DNA from: Tritrichomonas musculus
Lineage: Eukaryota > Parabasalia > Tritrichomonadida > Tritrichomonadidae
Assembly (NCBI GenBank): GCA_039105265.1
Contig: JAPFFF010000003.1
Location: 8,122,001-8,186,000, forward strand
Length of the DNA: 64,000 nt
Direction of reading: 5' to 3'
Under the pieces are notes generated by a model. The model was not told the origin of the DNA. It made no database searches and saw nothing but the letters and a program-made list of their open reading frames with translations. How positions within the stretch are numbered: the stretch's first letter is position 1; the number at the start of each line of letters is the position of its first letter. The position numbers and the translations under genes are program-made. This document shows positions 1 through 11,529 of the stretch, piece after piece.

Positions 1-891
1 ACATTGTTCATAATTTTTGCTGGAATTCTCTTCTTCGCTCTTAAATTTTGGTGGAGGAACTTCGGTTGATTCAAGGAGATGAATCAGTTCTGCATTTTTT
101 GAATGAATTGTATAAAGCCATAATGATGGTGTTAATTCTGCTTTGTTCATTAACAAATATCGAAATATTTGAATGGAACCAAAAAATGCTGAATATTCAA
201 TCAGTGTTGAGTTCTTATTGTCAATTAAAAATGGATTCGTCTCAAAAATTGATGGGATAATTTGACTTAATGGTGAAATATTTTGGCTGGTCAAATATAT
301 TATGAAGTCTTCAATTGAATCTTGGCGAATCAGTGAACAAATGTATGACTCATTTTCACCTGCTTCTCGTTTCTCTTCATAATTAGTGAAAAAACTAGGA
401 TTTTTTTTCAAAAGTTCATTTTTAACAAATTTCATTTTTTCTTCACCAACAAAATTTTCAAGCTCTGGAATGAAAAAGTGCCAATATCGGTTTCCGTTGT
501 TTTCAAATTTGTTCACAATTTCTTTACAAATTTCATCCGAAAGTGTTATGATGTCTTCTTTTATTAGGAAAAGAACAATCTTTTTGTTGTTTTCAAAAAT
601 GTGGAATATTTCTGTATTTGACAAGGTCTGTTTGATTTGGTCTTTATATTGTAATAGAAGTTGGTTTATTCGTTCGTTCAAATGTTGATTTCGGTGATGA
701 TGTTCTCCAATACTTTTGATGATTTCTAAAAATTGGCGCATTTCTTCTTCATCTCCTTCATTTTGTTGAACTTTAATTAATTCTTGGATTGATTCATTAC
801 CGGACTCGTCATCATTATGCTCATCAGATTCTTCAAGGAATTTCAGAATTGATGTGTAAAGATTTTTTTTATCTTCAATATAGCTTTCCAT
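1..891 (-). CDS. DUF3447/ankyrin-type protein, 3' end beyond window
   Basis: An open frame of 297 codons starts at the ATG at 891 and reads leftward to base 1 without a stop, so the C-terminus lies outside the window. The N-terminus is acidic and helical. It is followed by the family's core, including 'ENESYICSLIRQDSIEDF', 'STLIEYSAFFGSIQIFRYL' and 'LWLYTIHSKNAELIHLLE'. The same core occurs in the genes at 36766-38690 and 54509-55600. This family is a large trichomonad paralogue group whose N-terminal domain usually precedes ankyrin repeats. Function is unknown; a protein-protein interaction role is inferred from the fold. The ATG was chosen because it is the first in a frame aligned with the paralogues. 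Confidence 0.85.
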   Translation of the reverse strand, partial: MESYIEDKKNLYTSILKFLEESDEHNDDESGNESIQELIKVQQNEGDEEEMRQFLEIIKSIGEHHHRNQHLNERINQLLLQYKDQIKQTLSNTEIFHIFENNKKIVLFLIKEDIITLSDEICKEIVNKFENNGNRYWHFFIPELENFVGEEKMKFVKNELLKKNPSFFTNYEEKREAGENESYICSLIRQDSIEDFIIYLTSQNISPLSQIIPSIFETNPFLIDNKNSTLIEYSAFFGSIQIFRYLLMNKAELTPSLWLYTIHSKNAELIHLLESTEVPPPKFKSEEENSSKNYEQC

Positions 892-1101
892 CGTTTGATG
901 TGTAAAGTTTTTTTTGTTATAATAACAATGTTATTCATTTTTCAATGCGATATATTCAAGTAAAGATTCAATTTTATTTTAGTTTTAAATCTTTTCTATC
1001 TTCATATTTTTAATAATTATTTATCATATTAATATTATAATAATATATATGTAATTAATATTTAATAAAAATATTATTTATATATTATTTTTTATTAATT
1101 C

Positions 1102-3256
1102 AGAGGTGCGGACAGGGTGAAGTGATTTAGATTCGCACAAAAATTCGTATATATTAATTATTTTTTATGAGCATTATAATGATATAATTATTTTTTATTT
1201 TCGTCCACGGGGCCGACTTGTGGCGATATATGATTTTTTTTCTGAGGTAGAAAAATATAAACCACTGAAAAAAATATAAAAATATGTAAACTATAGAAAT
1301 TATGTAATTGATAGAAAAATCTATTATTTAGAAGAAAAAAAGTAATAAAAACATGATAAAAATCATTTTTATACTATTTAAAAAAATGTGTCTCGTTTGT
1401 TATTATTCAATTATTAATGTATGATATAGTTTCCACTTAAATTGGCCCAAAAAAAAATTGAGAAAATGAAAATGGGCCAAATTTAATAAAAAAAAGTATT
1501 TTAAAATTATTTTATTAATATATAATTGTTATATATTTTATATATATCATATAATTATTATAATATAATAAAATAATATATTACATATTAAGATATGAAT
1601 TCAAATGTAACTACTCTCAATTATTATTTACTATATTCTCAATTTTATTCTCGAAGATTTTTTTATTCATAATTTATGAAAAAAAAATTAATGAAAAAAA
1701 ACTTTCTACATTTGATTTAAGTTTTAATTAAACTTAAAAATATATAAAGAAAATTATTTATTTCATTTCATTCAAATTAACATTTTATGAGAAACGATTT
1801 GAAATTATTATTGTTCAATATTTAGAATATACAGTTATATAAAGTTTATTAATTGTTTATATTTATTTTAAATATTTTTATAGTATATATAATATTATTA
1901 AAAGTTATATAATCTATGATATATATATAAATATAAAAAGATATTTGCTTAATATTTTAATAAAAATTTCTTATTGAAAAAAAATCGTTATTAATGTTTA
2001 TGATTTTAAAATTGATATATGCAGCTCAGCCTCCTGAATCAAATTAAACTAAATTTAGCATATCTTTATTAAATTAAATGTAATATATCTAAATGTAATT
2101 ATAATCCAAATAAATTCTTTATTTATTTAGATATTTCAAAAAAATATGTAAAAATAGGCCTTATTAAGGTATTCATTCAATTTTGTAGTATTCAAAAAGT
2201 GACAACGAAAATACATATTTTGCGAAATATATCATTATAAATTTTAATTTTTTTTATTAAATATTCATAAAATTAATAATATCATTATATAATATATTTA
2301 AATTATTGTATATCTTGCTAAAAGTAGAGATAATTTCATAAATAATCACTCAGCTAATCTTTTCAACCTGAGTTAAAATTTGAAAAATTGGCCATATTTT
2401 TTGATTTTAAAAAGATTTATTTTAAAAAATCAAAAATTCCGACGCTGGGGACTTTATTTTGGATAGATTTTTTCTTTGAATACTTTACATATTTTTACTT
2501 TTCAGAAATCTTTATTTTCTCACAATTTTACAATTGTTTATATCTTACAATCTCACAATTATTTCTTAAAAAAATGCTCAATATTCTGAAGCATATAATA
2601 ATTTCATAGAATTGATCTCAATTTTCTGATGATTCAAATATTTCATAAAAAATAAATTCAATTTAATAAATTAACTAAAAAATATATCTTATATTTTAAA
2701 TTGGATTTTCCTCATATTTGCTATAATATTTATACAAAACATCATTTTTTTTCTAAACTTATCAAATTGTAAAATTTTCATTCAAAAAGAAAAATTAGTT
2801 TATTTTTATATCATACGTCAATTTTACCATTATATTTAGTAAATAAATTTTTTATCATCATATATTTTATTATATTATAATATGATAAAATATACTGCTT
2901 TTGTTCAACCTTAATATGGTCTGTAAAAATTCATTAAAATGAACTTTTTAACAAAATATGAAATATTTATAAAATAACAAAATGCATAATTAATCATTAA
3001 TTTCCAATATATATAATAATTAATCATTATTAATTCAATCCATCCATCAGGTGGCTGGATTGGGTTATTTTCATAGGATACTTGTTTGTGTTATTATAAC
3101 TTATATAATTGATATTATAAAACATTTAAATAATAAATATATAAAATAAGAGCACTAGAATATAATATCAAAATATTATTTAATAATTATTAATACATAT
3201 AAAGATATACATATTTTTATAAACGTTAAAAATGTAAAGTAGGTGTCCGCACCTCT
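1102..3256. mobile_element. Non-autonomous DNA transposon copy, hAT-like (8-bp TSD)
   Basis: The ends are perfect 13-bp inverted repeats: AGAGGTGCGGACA at 1102-1114 and its complement at 3244-3256. They are flanked by an exact 8-bp direct repeat, ATTAATTC, at 1094-1101 and 3257-3264. An 8-bp duplication is typical of hAT elements and is also seen in Merlin; the superfamily call is an inference. The 2155-bp interior is very AT-rich and has no convincing transposase frame, so this is a non-autonomous or long-decayed copy. Inside, TTGGCCCA (1442-1449) and TGGGCCAA (1473-1480) form a hairpin. The island GTCCACGGGGCCGACTTGTG near 1202 is the most GC-rich spot. The perfect ends and duplication suggest that insertion is not ancient. 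Confidence 0.75.
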
Positions 3257-4199
3257 ATTAATTCTAAGTAGAAAAAACCATTTAATTAAAAAAATATAAG
3301 TCTTATTTATAACTTGACAATTGAATTATTAAAAATTTATTTTATGATATAAATATACTTAGATATTAATTATGAATTTATAAAAGTAATTATATTTGCA
3401 TTTAACAAAAAATTTAAAATAAATATTTTAAAATATTTTATTTTGCTTTTACAAAGTAAGTAAAATCATTATTTGATTCATAATAAAGAAGTATATAATT
3501 TTTATTAATCAAAAAAATAAATTTATGCTCTAATATTCTCAAATATTTATTTAAAATATAATTATTTGAAAAAGTTCGATCGGTAAATATAAAAAATGAT
3601 TTATTTCAAAATTTTTTTTTATTTAATTTTAAAGTAAAATGAAATGAATTTATCATAAGTTCTATAAATTCTCTAAAAATCATATTTTGAGCACAAATTA
3701 TATTTTATTTTTTCAATGAACTATCAATTGAATTGAAAGTATAATATTAATGTATATTGAAACATATAAAAGAAAATACATATATAATTATTAAAATGGT
3801 TGTTTTATATTGATTAAAAAATGAAATATGATTAGTATCACAACTATTTGAAAATAAGACGTTTTATGTTTAGATATTTAAAGAACGTATAGAGTAATCA
3901 TAAAAACCATTAGTAATTTGTTAATAATATTAAGTTATAAATGTAAAAAATCTTGGATCTTATATTTCTATAGAGTGGATAAAATAAAAAATCAAAATTG
4001 ATGTTTTTTACCTAAAAACTATTAATTTTTATTATATAAACTATATAACAGGATTCCAAAGATCATAAATGCATTCTTCTTTTTTATATTAATCTTTTAT
4101 AATTGGATTTATCTTATTTTCTACTTTCACTTTTTGAGAGCTTTTTTTTGGTTGATATGCCTCTAAAAAAATACATATTTTTTTAAAAGAAATTGATAA
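3257..4199. other. AT-rich spacer without recognised gene
   Basis: No frame resembles a gene. The only notable sequence is CACTTTTTGAGAGC at 4128-4141, the same motif that forms the palindromes at 36001-36031 and 36065-36094. Confidence 0.6.
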
Positions 4200-4262
4200 A
4201 GACAACTGAATCACCTGGTATTGTACTCAAGTTATTGTTCAGACGATATAACTTTATGAAAT

Positions 4263-5792
4263 CTACAGGATTGTACGAATATTCAGAATCGCTAATGAAT
4301 CAATCTTATCATTGATTTCGCTGAGCTTAGTTGTTAATTGTTTTTCATTGATTAAATCATTTGGCACAACAGGTAATTCAGTTTTCAATGCATAGTCATT
4401 AAGGGTTGTCGCTAATGTTGTTTCATTGATTAAATCATTTGGCACAACAGGTAATTCAGTTTTCAAAACTAATTTATCTTCACCAATTAGCGCTCTCACA
4501 TAATCAAATTTGATATCACAATATCCTTCTTCATTGTTATCGTCGTCAACGGCATACATCTGGTATTTGCCTAAACTATAACTCCACAACATATAAAATG
4601 TTTGATTAAATTTGCACGAATAGACAAATATTTCTTGATTTATGTAATAGTTATCATTGACGAACTCAAACTCAAACTCAATTCATTCTGTTGTGAACAC
4701 ATTTTTCGGGCATTCCTTGATAAAAGTATCACGAATGATTGGATAGACGTATACATAACCACCATCAAAAGATGTCTCAAGTTGTTGATACACATCATAA
4801 GTTAAATCACTCTTCGTTCGATATTCATTGACTAAATCTGTTTTCAATGCATAGTCATTAAGGGTTGTCGCTAATGTTGTTTCATTGATTAAATCATCAG
4901 GAACCTCGCTTTTAAGAACAATTTTATCTTCTTTTCTACGAATAACTTCTTTAATATGATTGATATTACGTTGACTGTAATCTGAGGTTAAAGCCACAAA
5001 TGTTTGATTCGGATAATAGCTTTGTGAATACCAATATATTATGATAATCTCATCAACTTCATCAATGCAATCAATAATTTTGTTGGGTTTTACGATTACC
5101 CAATTATCATGTTCTTCAGCATCCTTAAACTCGAATTCACCTCGTTCAGTTCTTATAATGTATGTATAACCACTTTCATATGGTTCAAGAACTGCTAATT
5201 CATTGATTACAGTCAAATGTTGGTCATATCTATATTCCAAATCGGTTGTTTTTCTATAATCCGTCAAATCATCTTTTAGTGCATAGTCATTAAGTGCTGT
5301 CGCTAAAGTTGTTTCATTGATTAAATCATTTGGAAGTTCTTTTATATCAGTCTTCAATGCATAGTCATTAAGTGTTGTCGCTAAAGTTGTTTCATTGATT
5401 AAATCATTTGGAAGTTCTTTTATATCAGTCTTCAATGCATAGTCATTAAGTGTTGTCGCTAAAGTTGTTTCATTAATCAAATCATTTGGTAATTCAGTCT
5501 TCAATGCATAGTCATTAAGTGTTGTCGCTAAAGTTGTTTCATTAATCAAATCAGTTGGAAGTTCTTTTATATCAGTCTTTAGTGCATAGCCACTCAAATC
5601 AATGTCATTGATTGCGTTTCTTATTTTTGTCTCTAAATCAGTTTTCAATTCATTCAAATGTTCTTTGGTTATCGTTGAACTCACGCCACTAGTGATTACG
5701 TAGTTATCAACATATCTCTTGATGTACTCATTGATTAGCCCATCTATTGTATTAGTCTTAGTTATCACACCGCTTTGTTCTATACTAAACAT
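4263..5792 (-). pseudogene. Polinton part: fibre-like repeat protein region
   Basis: The translated region contains many copies of a unit of about 25 residues built on 'LINETTLATTLNDYALKT'. Spacing and composition suggest a trimeric coiled-coil shaft like those of phage tail fibres and adenovirus-type fibres. Between repeat blocks are less regular, aromatic-rich stretches that could be globular knobs. A surface role on the virion is inferred. The second Polinton has its own unrelated-looking fibre candidate at 62352. This is part of a broken element. Confidence 0.55.
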
Positions 5793-5818
5793 CAGGAGTT
5801 TTATTGAAAACAAAACTT

Positions 5819-7999
5819 ATGAGTTCTCAAAGCATCATCAGCGCTCAAAACATAACTTACTTATCAACAAATATTCTAGTTGGAGCCAGATATAAGTATG
5901 TTAGAGACGGATTGAAGAAGCTTATAAAAGCAATTCATGATAACACTTATCAGTTCAAATCAAGTGATGAAAAAAATGAGTTGCAAAGTATATTGCGCAA
6001 TCTAAATCATAATCTAAATCAACACTCAACTCGATTCAAACTACAAAACAACTCAGAATTCAATTTTGAAACCCGATTTCAAACAAGCCATGCAAAACTT
6101 TTACAATGCAATTGTAAGAAACATTGATAAGTTATTAGATGTGCTACATAAAGATAAATACAAAAATAATAGTCTTTACGTTCAGTTCCTAATACTAAAA
6201 AGCTTTTTAGATGAGAGCGAATATCAGCTATTTGATGATGCGTTTAGAAAAGCCGTTGAACAAAAAGACCCTGAAGACAAAGAATATTTTGATGCAATGA
6301 TTGATTTAATCGATTATGTGATGGTAAATGAAGATAAATCAAACGATGTCTCAGATGAATTACAGCAAATAGAATCAATATTAGCTCGACTCAAACACTC
6401 TGTGAGTAAAGATAATGAGCCATCTATTATAGAAGAAGAACAAGAATATGAAGACGCACATGATATAGTAAATGATTTTTCTTTATCTAAAAGTCCTCAT
6501 ATGGCTGAAAACAACTTAACGTTCGCAGGATTTGATAGCGATGATGATGATGCATTCAGACAGAATTTGAATGAAACATTCACAAACTACTTACACAACA
6601 TGGATGAACAACCACACGAAGAGATGAATAAAACACTAGATTTCTTCAAAGACCTTCAACCAGAAGCTGTTAAACAACGAAAGAAGGTCGCGAAAGAAGC
6701 TTATCTTGATGAAGAAGGAGAAAATAATATTATAAAAGAACTTGAACGAGCTAATAACGCTAAGAAAGGCGCGGTTAAGGGTCAACGAGAAAACAGAACA
6801 ATGGAGACAATAAAAGAAAAACTCAAGAGATTCAAGAACTTAAATATATCTGGAACACATGACACTACATTCTACAAACGCAATTTCCTTGATATCATCA
6901 TTAACGGCAACTTCAGAGTTAAATATATTGCTGCCGCAGCTAAAAGAGATACAGCTGAGAGATATTCACGAACTCACTTAGATGAGGATGGAAAACCCAA
7001 ATACAGATTACTACCTAAAAACGCAATCGATCCAAACAACAAAGCAATAACAGATTTAAATGGAGATAAGGTTGATGACATCGTTTTGGTCGACAAAAAA
7101 GGTGTTCCAGTCATTGTAAATGGTTATAAGCTCGTCTATGCATCACCATATAAAAAGGTTTGGTTAACATTACATCCATCAAAAGAAGAAAGACTCAACG
7201 AACCATTTAATGTATGGATTAACAAGATGTTCCAGAAGAGCGTAGATAACGTTAATTGGGAAACAGGAAAGTATGAGGTAGCGCCAATTGAGGAAATGCA
7301 ACCATATATTGACCATTACACATCAATTGGATTAGGAAACCACAAGTTAGTGAAAGATTAACGCCAAATATGTATTGGGTGTCGTTGTTTTCAAAGGTTT
7401 GGAACCTTTATTGGATGTGTTTTGAAGCTGAGCTACCATTAAAGAGAGTTATTAATATGATTTCATTAGCTAATGCAATTTATGTTCAAACCATTGATGT
7501 ACCAATCAAAAGTCGTATGGAAGGCGGCAAAGTAATGAAATATCCAGCTTGGGTCGCTTATCGACGACTTCATAAAGACGATTACAAGAAACTCGCACTT
7601 CGTTATCTTCAAAACGCTTTATCTTACATTGAACCAGTAATTGATGTAAAAACCAACTTAATCAAAGAACAAGATAGCACACAATGGAATCAAGAATTTC
7701 AATATCTATTACACCAAATACACAACATCATACATAAATTCTACATAATTGCAAATGACATGAAAGCAGTAATTAATTTTTGTAAAACCGCATCAAATGC
7801 TGATGTCAGGGCTCAGAAAGAAGCATTCCAAAAGAATTTCGACCACTACGTTGAATTATTGTATGGTGAAGGAAGTGAATATAGGCTTTACAAAGCAAAC
7901 CAAAAAGCGGCACGTGAAGCCAAACAACGAAAGGCTTCTGATTTTGATGTAGAAGACGGTTATAGGTCTGGCGACTCAGATAGCGCACCACAAGAATAA
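5819..7999 (+). pseudogene. Polinton part: region related to the 664-residue conserved protein
   Basis: This region resembles the product of 56514-58508. Shared traits are a helical N-terminal part, an acidic and polar middle, the segment 'LNGDKVDDIVLVDKKGVPVI' (compare 'INGDNIPDVAIRNANNKYVY' in the other copy) and a helical C-terminal part. The Asp-x-Asn-Gly-Asp pattern looks like a calcium-binding loop. Function is unknown; its presence in both Polintons of the window argues for a core structural or packaging role. The element is broken here. Confidence 0.55.
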
Positions 8000-8038
8000 G
8001 CGGATAAAAATAAAAACTAATCATTAAATAATATTCTT

Positions 8039-8550
8039 TTATTTTTGCCATCGAGTTCGATATCTTACTTTATAATTTCTTGGTGTGAGATAAATTGGTT
8101 TTCTTGGGGTTTGTGGTCGTTCCTCAACTTGTGGTGGTGGAATCCTCTTTTTGCTCGCTCTTGGTTTATGTTCTTTGTGTGTTTCTCTTATTTCCGCATA
8201 ATTTCTTGACAACTTGCTTTGTGGCTTAATTTCTTCTGTTATATCTGATAAATCAGCATCAAAGAACGCATCCGTCTCAGTTCTTGTTCTAAACGGCGAC
8301 CAGTTATCGGAATCAAAGATGCTAAACGAGTAGTCGTCATCAACTGTTGCTTCCGTTGGCTCAAGAACCGATTGTGGAAGTTGTCTTGAGTTAAATGATT
8401 TATTCATTTGTTCATTTGTTCTATTCGTTCGCTGTCTTTCAATCATTCGACTTGTTTGTGCACGCTTTTCATTCCTTGCAATTCGTGATTGAATTTGCTG
8501 TCTTCTACTCAAGAATGGGTTATGAGCGTATTTCGGTATTTCTTCATACA
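8039..8550 (-). pseudogene. Polinton part: basic, disordered protein region
   Basis: The product is rich in Arg, Lys, Gln and Pro, with segments such as 'RRQQIQSRIARNEKRAQTSR' and 'RASKKRIPPPQVEERPQTPR' and an acidic patch between them. No fold is recognisable. A DNA-condensing or core-protein role would fit the composition but is only a guess. It lies at the junction with the disrupted kinase gene. It has no counterpart in the visible part of the second Polinton. Confidence 0.4.
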
Positions 8551-9627
8551 AATTGGTTCCAAGAATAAGCCATATTATCAGCAATTTCAGGAGCACAATA
8601 AATATGAATTAAGCTTGTTGAATTTTCACCAATGTTTTCCTTTTTATGTTCAACCATTCGATCAAAATCAATCAATACAATATTCATGAATATTGTCTGG
8701 CTTTAAATCTCTATAAATTAAATGATGATAATGAAGATAATCAATTATAATCATTATTTGTAGAATAATTTTAATTTTATTTTTCATTTCAAGTTTCATT
8801 TTAGGAATGCTGCTAATTGAAGAGCCATTGATATATTCAAAAACCAAAGCTTCATTCAAATTATCCTTTGTTGAACCAAAATATTTCAATAAAAATGGAT
8901 GAGAAATTTTTAAATAATAATTTTTTTCACGGCTAATTAGTTTATCTTTTTCATCTCCAAAAATTTGCTTTAAAATTAATAGCTGCTGTTTTTCTATATG
9001 GTAAATTAAGTTTATTATCGAATTGTTTGAAGTGTAAATATTTCTTAAATCAATATATTCATCAGAAGTTATTTGTATATGTTTTATTGGATTACTTGAT
9101 AATTTAACTTTTTCAATCCGATTTGTTTTAGTACTTTGATTTGCTATTTTTATTAAATAAGCTGAAATACTAATTAAAATTGTGTTCCAAAGTATTTTTG
9201 TTGCACTTTTTTTGATTTTAAAGCAATCAATGAATGATTTTACTTCTTTGGAAAAATCAAAATTTGGCCTTGATATGTTTTTATTATTATCATAAAAGAA
9301 TTGATTGCCTTTATCTGTTAAGAGTATAATTTCTGAATCTTTGTTCAATAGAAAAAATTTTTTAATTATTTTGAGACAATTATCAGGAATAAGAACCAAT
9401 AAATTTTCAAAACAAATCATAAAAAATGTATTATTTAAATATTCAAATGCATTAATAATTATAATTTTTTGTTTATTTTCTTTTTCAAGAAGTGGATGTA
9501 ATAGATGATGATTCTCATTTATCAGAAAAAGAGAGAAATTAGATAAAATCTTTTCTGAGTATACTTTATGTGTTATAATTTGGTCTTGAATCTTTCTATT
9601 TTGAAACTCCTCAAAAAGCTTTTCCAT
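8545..9627 (-). pseudogene. Protein kinase gene, truncated at the Polinton junction
   Basis: Starting at ATG 9627 (MEKLFEEF), about 220 residues of family-specific N-terminus precede a kinase N-lobe and catalytic loop: 'LLILKQIF' with the likely ATP-binding Lys, 'ALVFEYINGSSISS', 'LHYHHLIYRDLKPDN'. A 10-bp insertion at about 8681-8690, creating the palindrome AATATTCATGAATATT (8679-8694), shifts the frame and gives a stop at 8668-8670. The next frame resumes kinase homology with 'IVLIDFDRMVEHKK' (DFD instead of DFG) and 'YCAPEIA', then ends near 8550 against Polinton sequence. The rest of the kinase and any C-terminal repeats are missing. An in-frame upstream ATG at 9684 lies inside a transposon end and was rejected as the start. 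It is a relative of the large kinases at 28058 and 39897. Confidence 0.75.
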
Positions 9628-9645
9628 TATAAAAACAATTATATA

Positions 9646-11109
9646 TAGTTGGTGGACATAATTATGTTTTTGGGACATAATCATGTTTGCTCAACTTTTT
9701 GAATGGTACACAGAAATAAAACACATTTTTCTCAATACTTTTTAAAGATAATTTGATAATATTATATACTTTATTAATGTATTTTATGTACATCATTATT
9801 TAATTAAATGAGCTATTATATTTGTGATTTATATGAAATTTTGCCATTAATGTAAAAAAAAGTCAAAATGCTTATTTTATTCTCAATAATTGAAACTTGG
9901 GATTTAATAATAATATCATTAATTCATAATCAGTAATGATATAATTTTGTCAGATAATTGATATCTAAAAACTTTCATATAAGAAAATTTTGATGCACAA
10001 AATAAAGTTAAAAATCATATCACTTTTTTGTTTTTTTCCAATAAAAAATAAAAACTTTTAAATTTTTATTTAAATATTTGATATAATGCATATAGTATAA
10101 TGATATTGAAAGAATAAAATTGGTGGTTCTACTCAAGATCTATTACCTTAATGAAAAAGAGTAACTTCTGAAATAACTTAAAAAGACTTTCAATTTTAGA
10201 CATTGAGAAATTATTTTCATTATTTTAATAGTTCTTCTATACTTACCTAATATTTATTGATTAATTGCTATTTTTAATGCTATTATAATAGAAAAAATAA
10301 AGAAGTGAAATTTGTATATTTCTTAGAAAAACCTGAAATCTTGATGGGCAACAATGATTTTTAGAGGATTAATAATATATTTCATTGTATGTGTTATCAA
10401 ATAATGTAATTCTGAAATCATATCAATTATGCATGAGTGATTTATGAATGATTTTGAATGAAAAAAAGAAAAAAGAAATTTTTCCAAGATTGATTCTTTT
10501 TCAACCATATTATTATATTTAATATATTATATACATCATATAGATGATTAATACTGCATCTAATTTGAAATAAAATAAACTCATTTTTCAAAATTAGTAA
10601 TTTTGTATGAATGATTTTTGTCATATTTTGAAAACACTTTTTCTTTTTATATAATTATTATTTCAATAAATTTTTTTCTAAATTATAATATATACATTAT
10701 ATTCTAAAATAATATCTATGTTAGCGCAAATTAAAACAACCTTTTTTTTAAAGTAAAAGAATGAAATGTGATATGAAATGAGTTTTTTGAGTAGTGAAAT
10801 GAAAATGAAACCATTTTTTCTAATTATCTATTTTATTTCAATAAATAATAATGATACATTTTAATTATAGATGAAGAGTAAATTATATTTTTTTTTCAAA
10901 TAATAAAAAAATATTCAGAAATTAAAAATTCGATATCATATTTATGATCAAATTTAGTTTGATAAAAGTGAATGAAAATCGGGGAATAGAATGTATCCAA
11001 TATGATATTGATTGTTCTACAATTGTTTTTTTAAAAGTCCAATTTGAATATATAGAAATGATGTGAAAACATCATTATGTCTCCAAAACAGAATTATGTC
11101 CACCAACTA
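9646..11109. mobile_element. Mariner-type non-autonomous element with TA target duplication
   Basis: Long inverted ends face each other: TAGTTGGTGGACATAATT begins at 9646 and its complement ends at 11109. Similarity extends about 40 bp (9646-9685 and 11070-11109) with a few mismatches. Each end is flanked by TA (9644-9645 and 11110-11111), the Tc1/mariner target duplication. The interior has no transposase frame. The left end lies only 18 bp upstream of the kinase start at 9627, so the element sits in or displaced that gene's promoter. A solo sequence matching one terminus, CCACCAACTATA, occurs at 27878-27889. Confidence 0.75.
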
Positions 11110-11193
11110 TACTATATTCTTATTTGACCTAAATAGTGAATAAATTTTGGCAAAATTCATATAAGTTATTATATAAATTTGAATATAATATAA

Positions 11194-11265
11194 GGGTAAG
11201 TAGTGTAATGGTTAGCATTATTGATTGTGGCTCAATAGACCCGTGTTCGATTCACGGCTTACCCA
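11194..11265 (+). tRNA. tRNA-His (anticodon GTG)
   Basis: A full cloverleaf can be drawn. The acceptor stem GGGTAAG pairs perfectly with CTTACCC. The D arm has AATGGTTA in its loop, and the anticodon stem ATTGA/TCAAT encloses the 7-nt loop TTGTGGC with anticodon GTG. The T arm is CCGTG-TTCGATT-CACGG. The discriminator base is A at 11265 and no CCA is encoded, as expected for a eukaryote. There is no intron. The internal box B is GTTCGATTC. It decodes His codons CAC and CAU. It lies 85 bp downstream of a mariner-type element. Confidence 0.95.
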
Positions 11266-11267
11266 TG

Positions 11268-11275
11268 TTTTTTTT
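11268..11275 (+). terminator. RNA polymerase III terminator of tRNA-His
   Basis: A run of eight T residues begins 3 nt after the discriminator base of the tRNA, the usual Pol III stop. Confidence 0.8.
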
Positions 11276-11529
11276 ATATATTTTTATTACTTAAAAGCTT
11301 TTAAGTATCAAAAAGATCTATTTGAAATGAACAGCCAATAATAATAGGATTTATTCATATTGTTTTGACATTTTAATAATATAGATTTTACTTAGTAATT
11401 CAAAATTCAATTTCAAATGCTGTTTTATCATTGATAAATTATTTTTTATAAAAACTGTAGTCGATGTGTTGATATTTATTGTGAACATATTATAGAATGT
11501 TGTTTAAACAAAATTTTATTTATACAAAC

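Larger units (their letters stand above)
4200..8550. mobile_element. Polinton (Maverick) fragment, broken
   Basis: This block has less AT-biased codons than its surroundings and carries three gene regions. They are a fibre-like protein (minus), a region related to the 664-residue conserved protein of the second Polinton at 56514-58508 (plus), and a basic low-complexity protein (minus). The shared trait with the second copy is an Asp-Asn-Gly-Asp loop followed by 'VNGY'. No polymerase B, integrase, protease, ATPase or capsid gene is present, and no terminal inverted repeat is recognised, so only an internal portion survives. It looks broken, with roughly three or more breaks, and is older than the second copy. 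The right limit lies where kinase homology resumes near 8550; the left limit is approximate. Confidence 0.7.

Noticed and set aside
2388-2609. 73-codon Phe/Tyr/Lys-rich frame in the hAT-like element
   Set aside because: Composition is that of AT-rich noncoding DNA, with no transposase motif.
4200-4262. Left terminal repeat of the first Polinton fragment
   Set aside because: No inverted partner is visible near 8550; the boundary is only a change in composition.
9628-9684. Upstream ATG extending the kinase by 19 residues
   Set aside because: The added codons lie mainly in the inverted end of the mariner-type element; the ATG at 9627 starts the family-like sequence.
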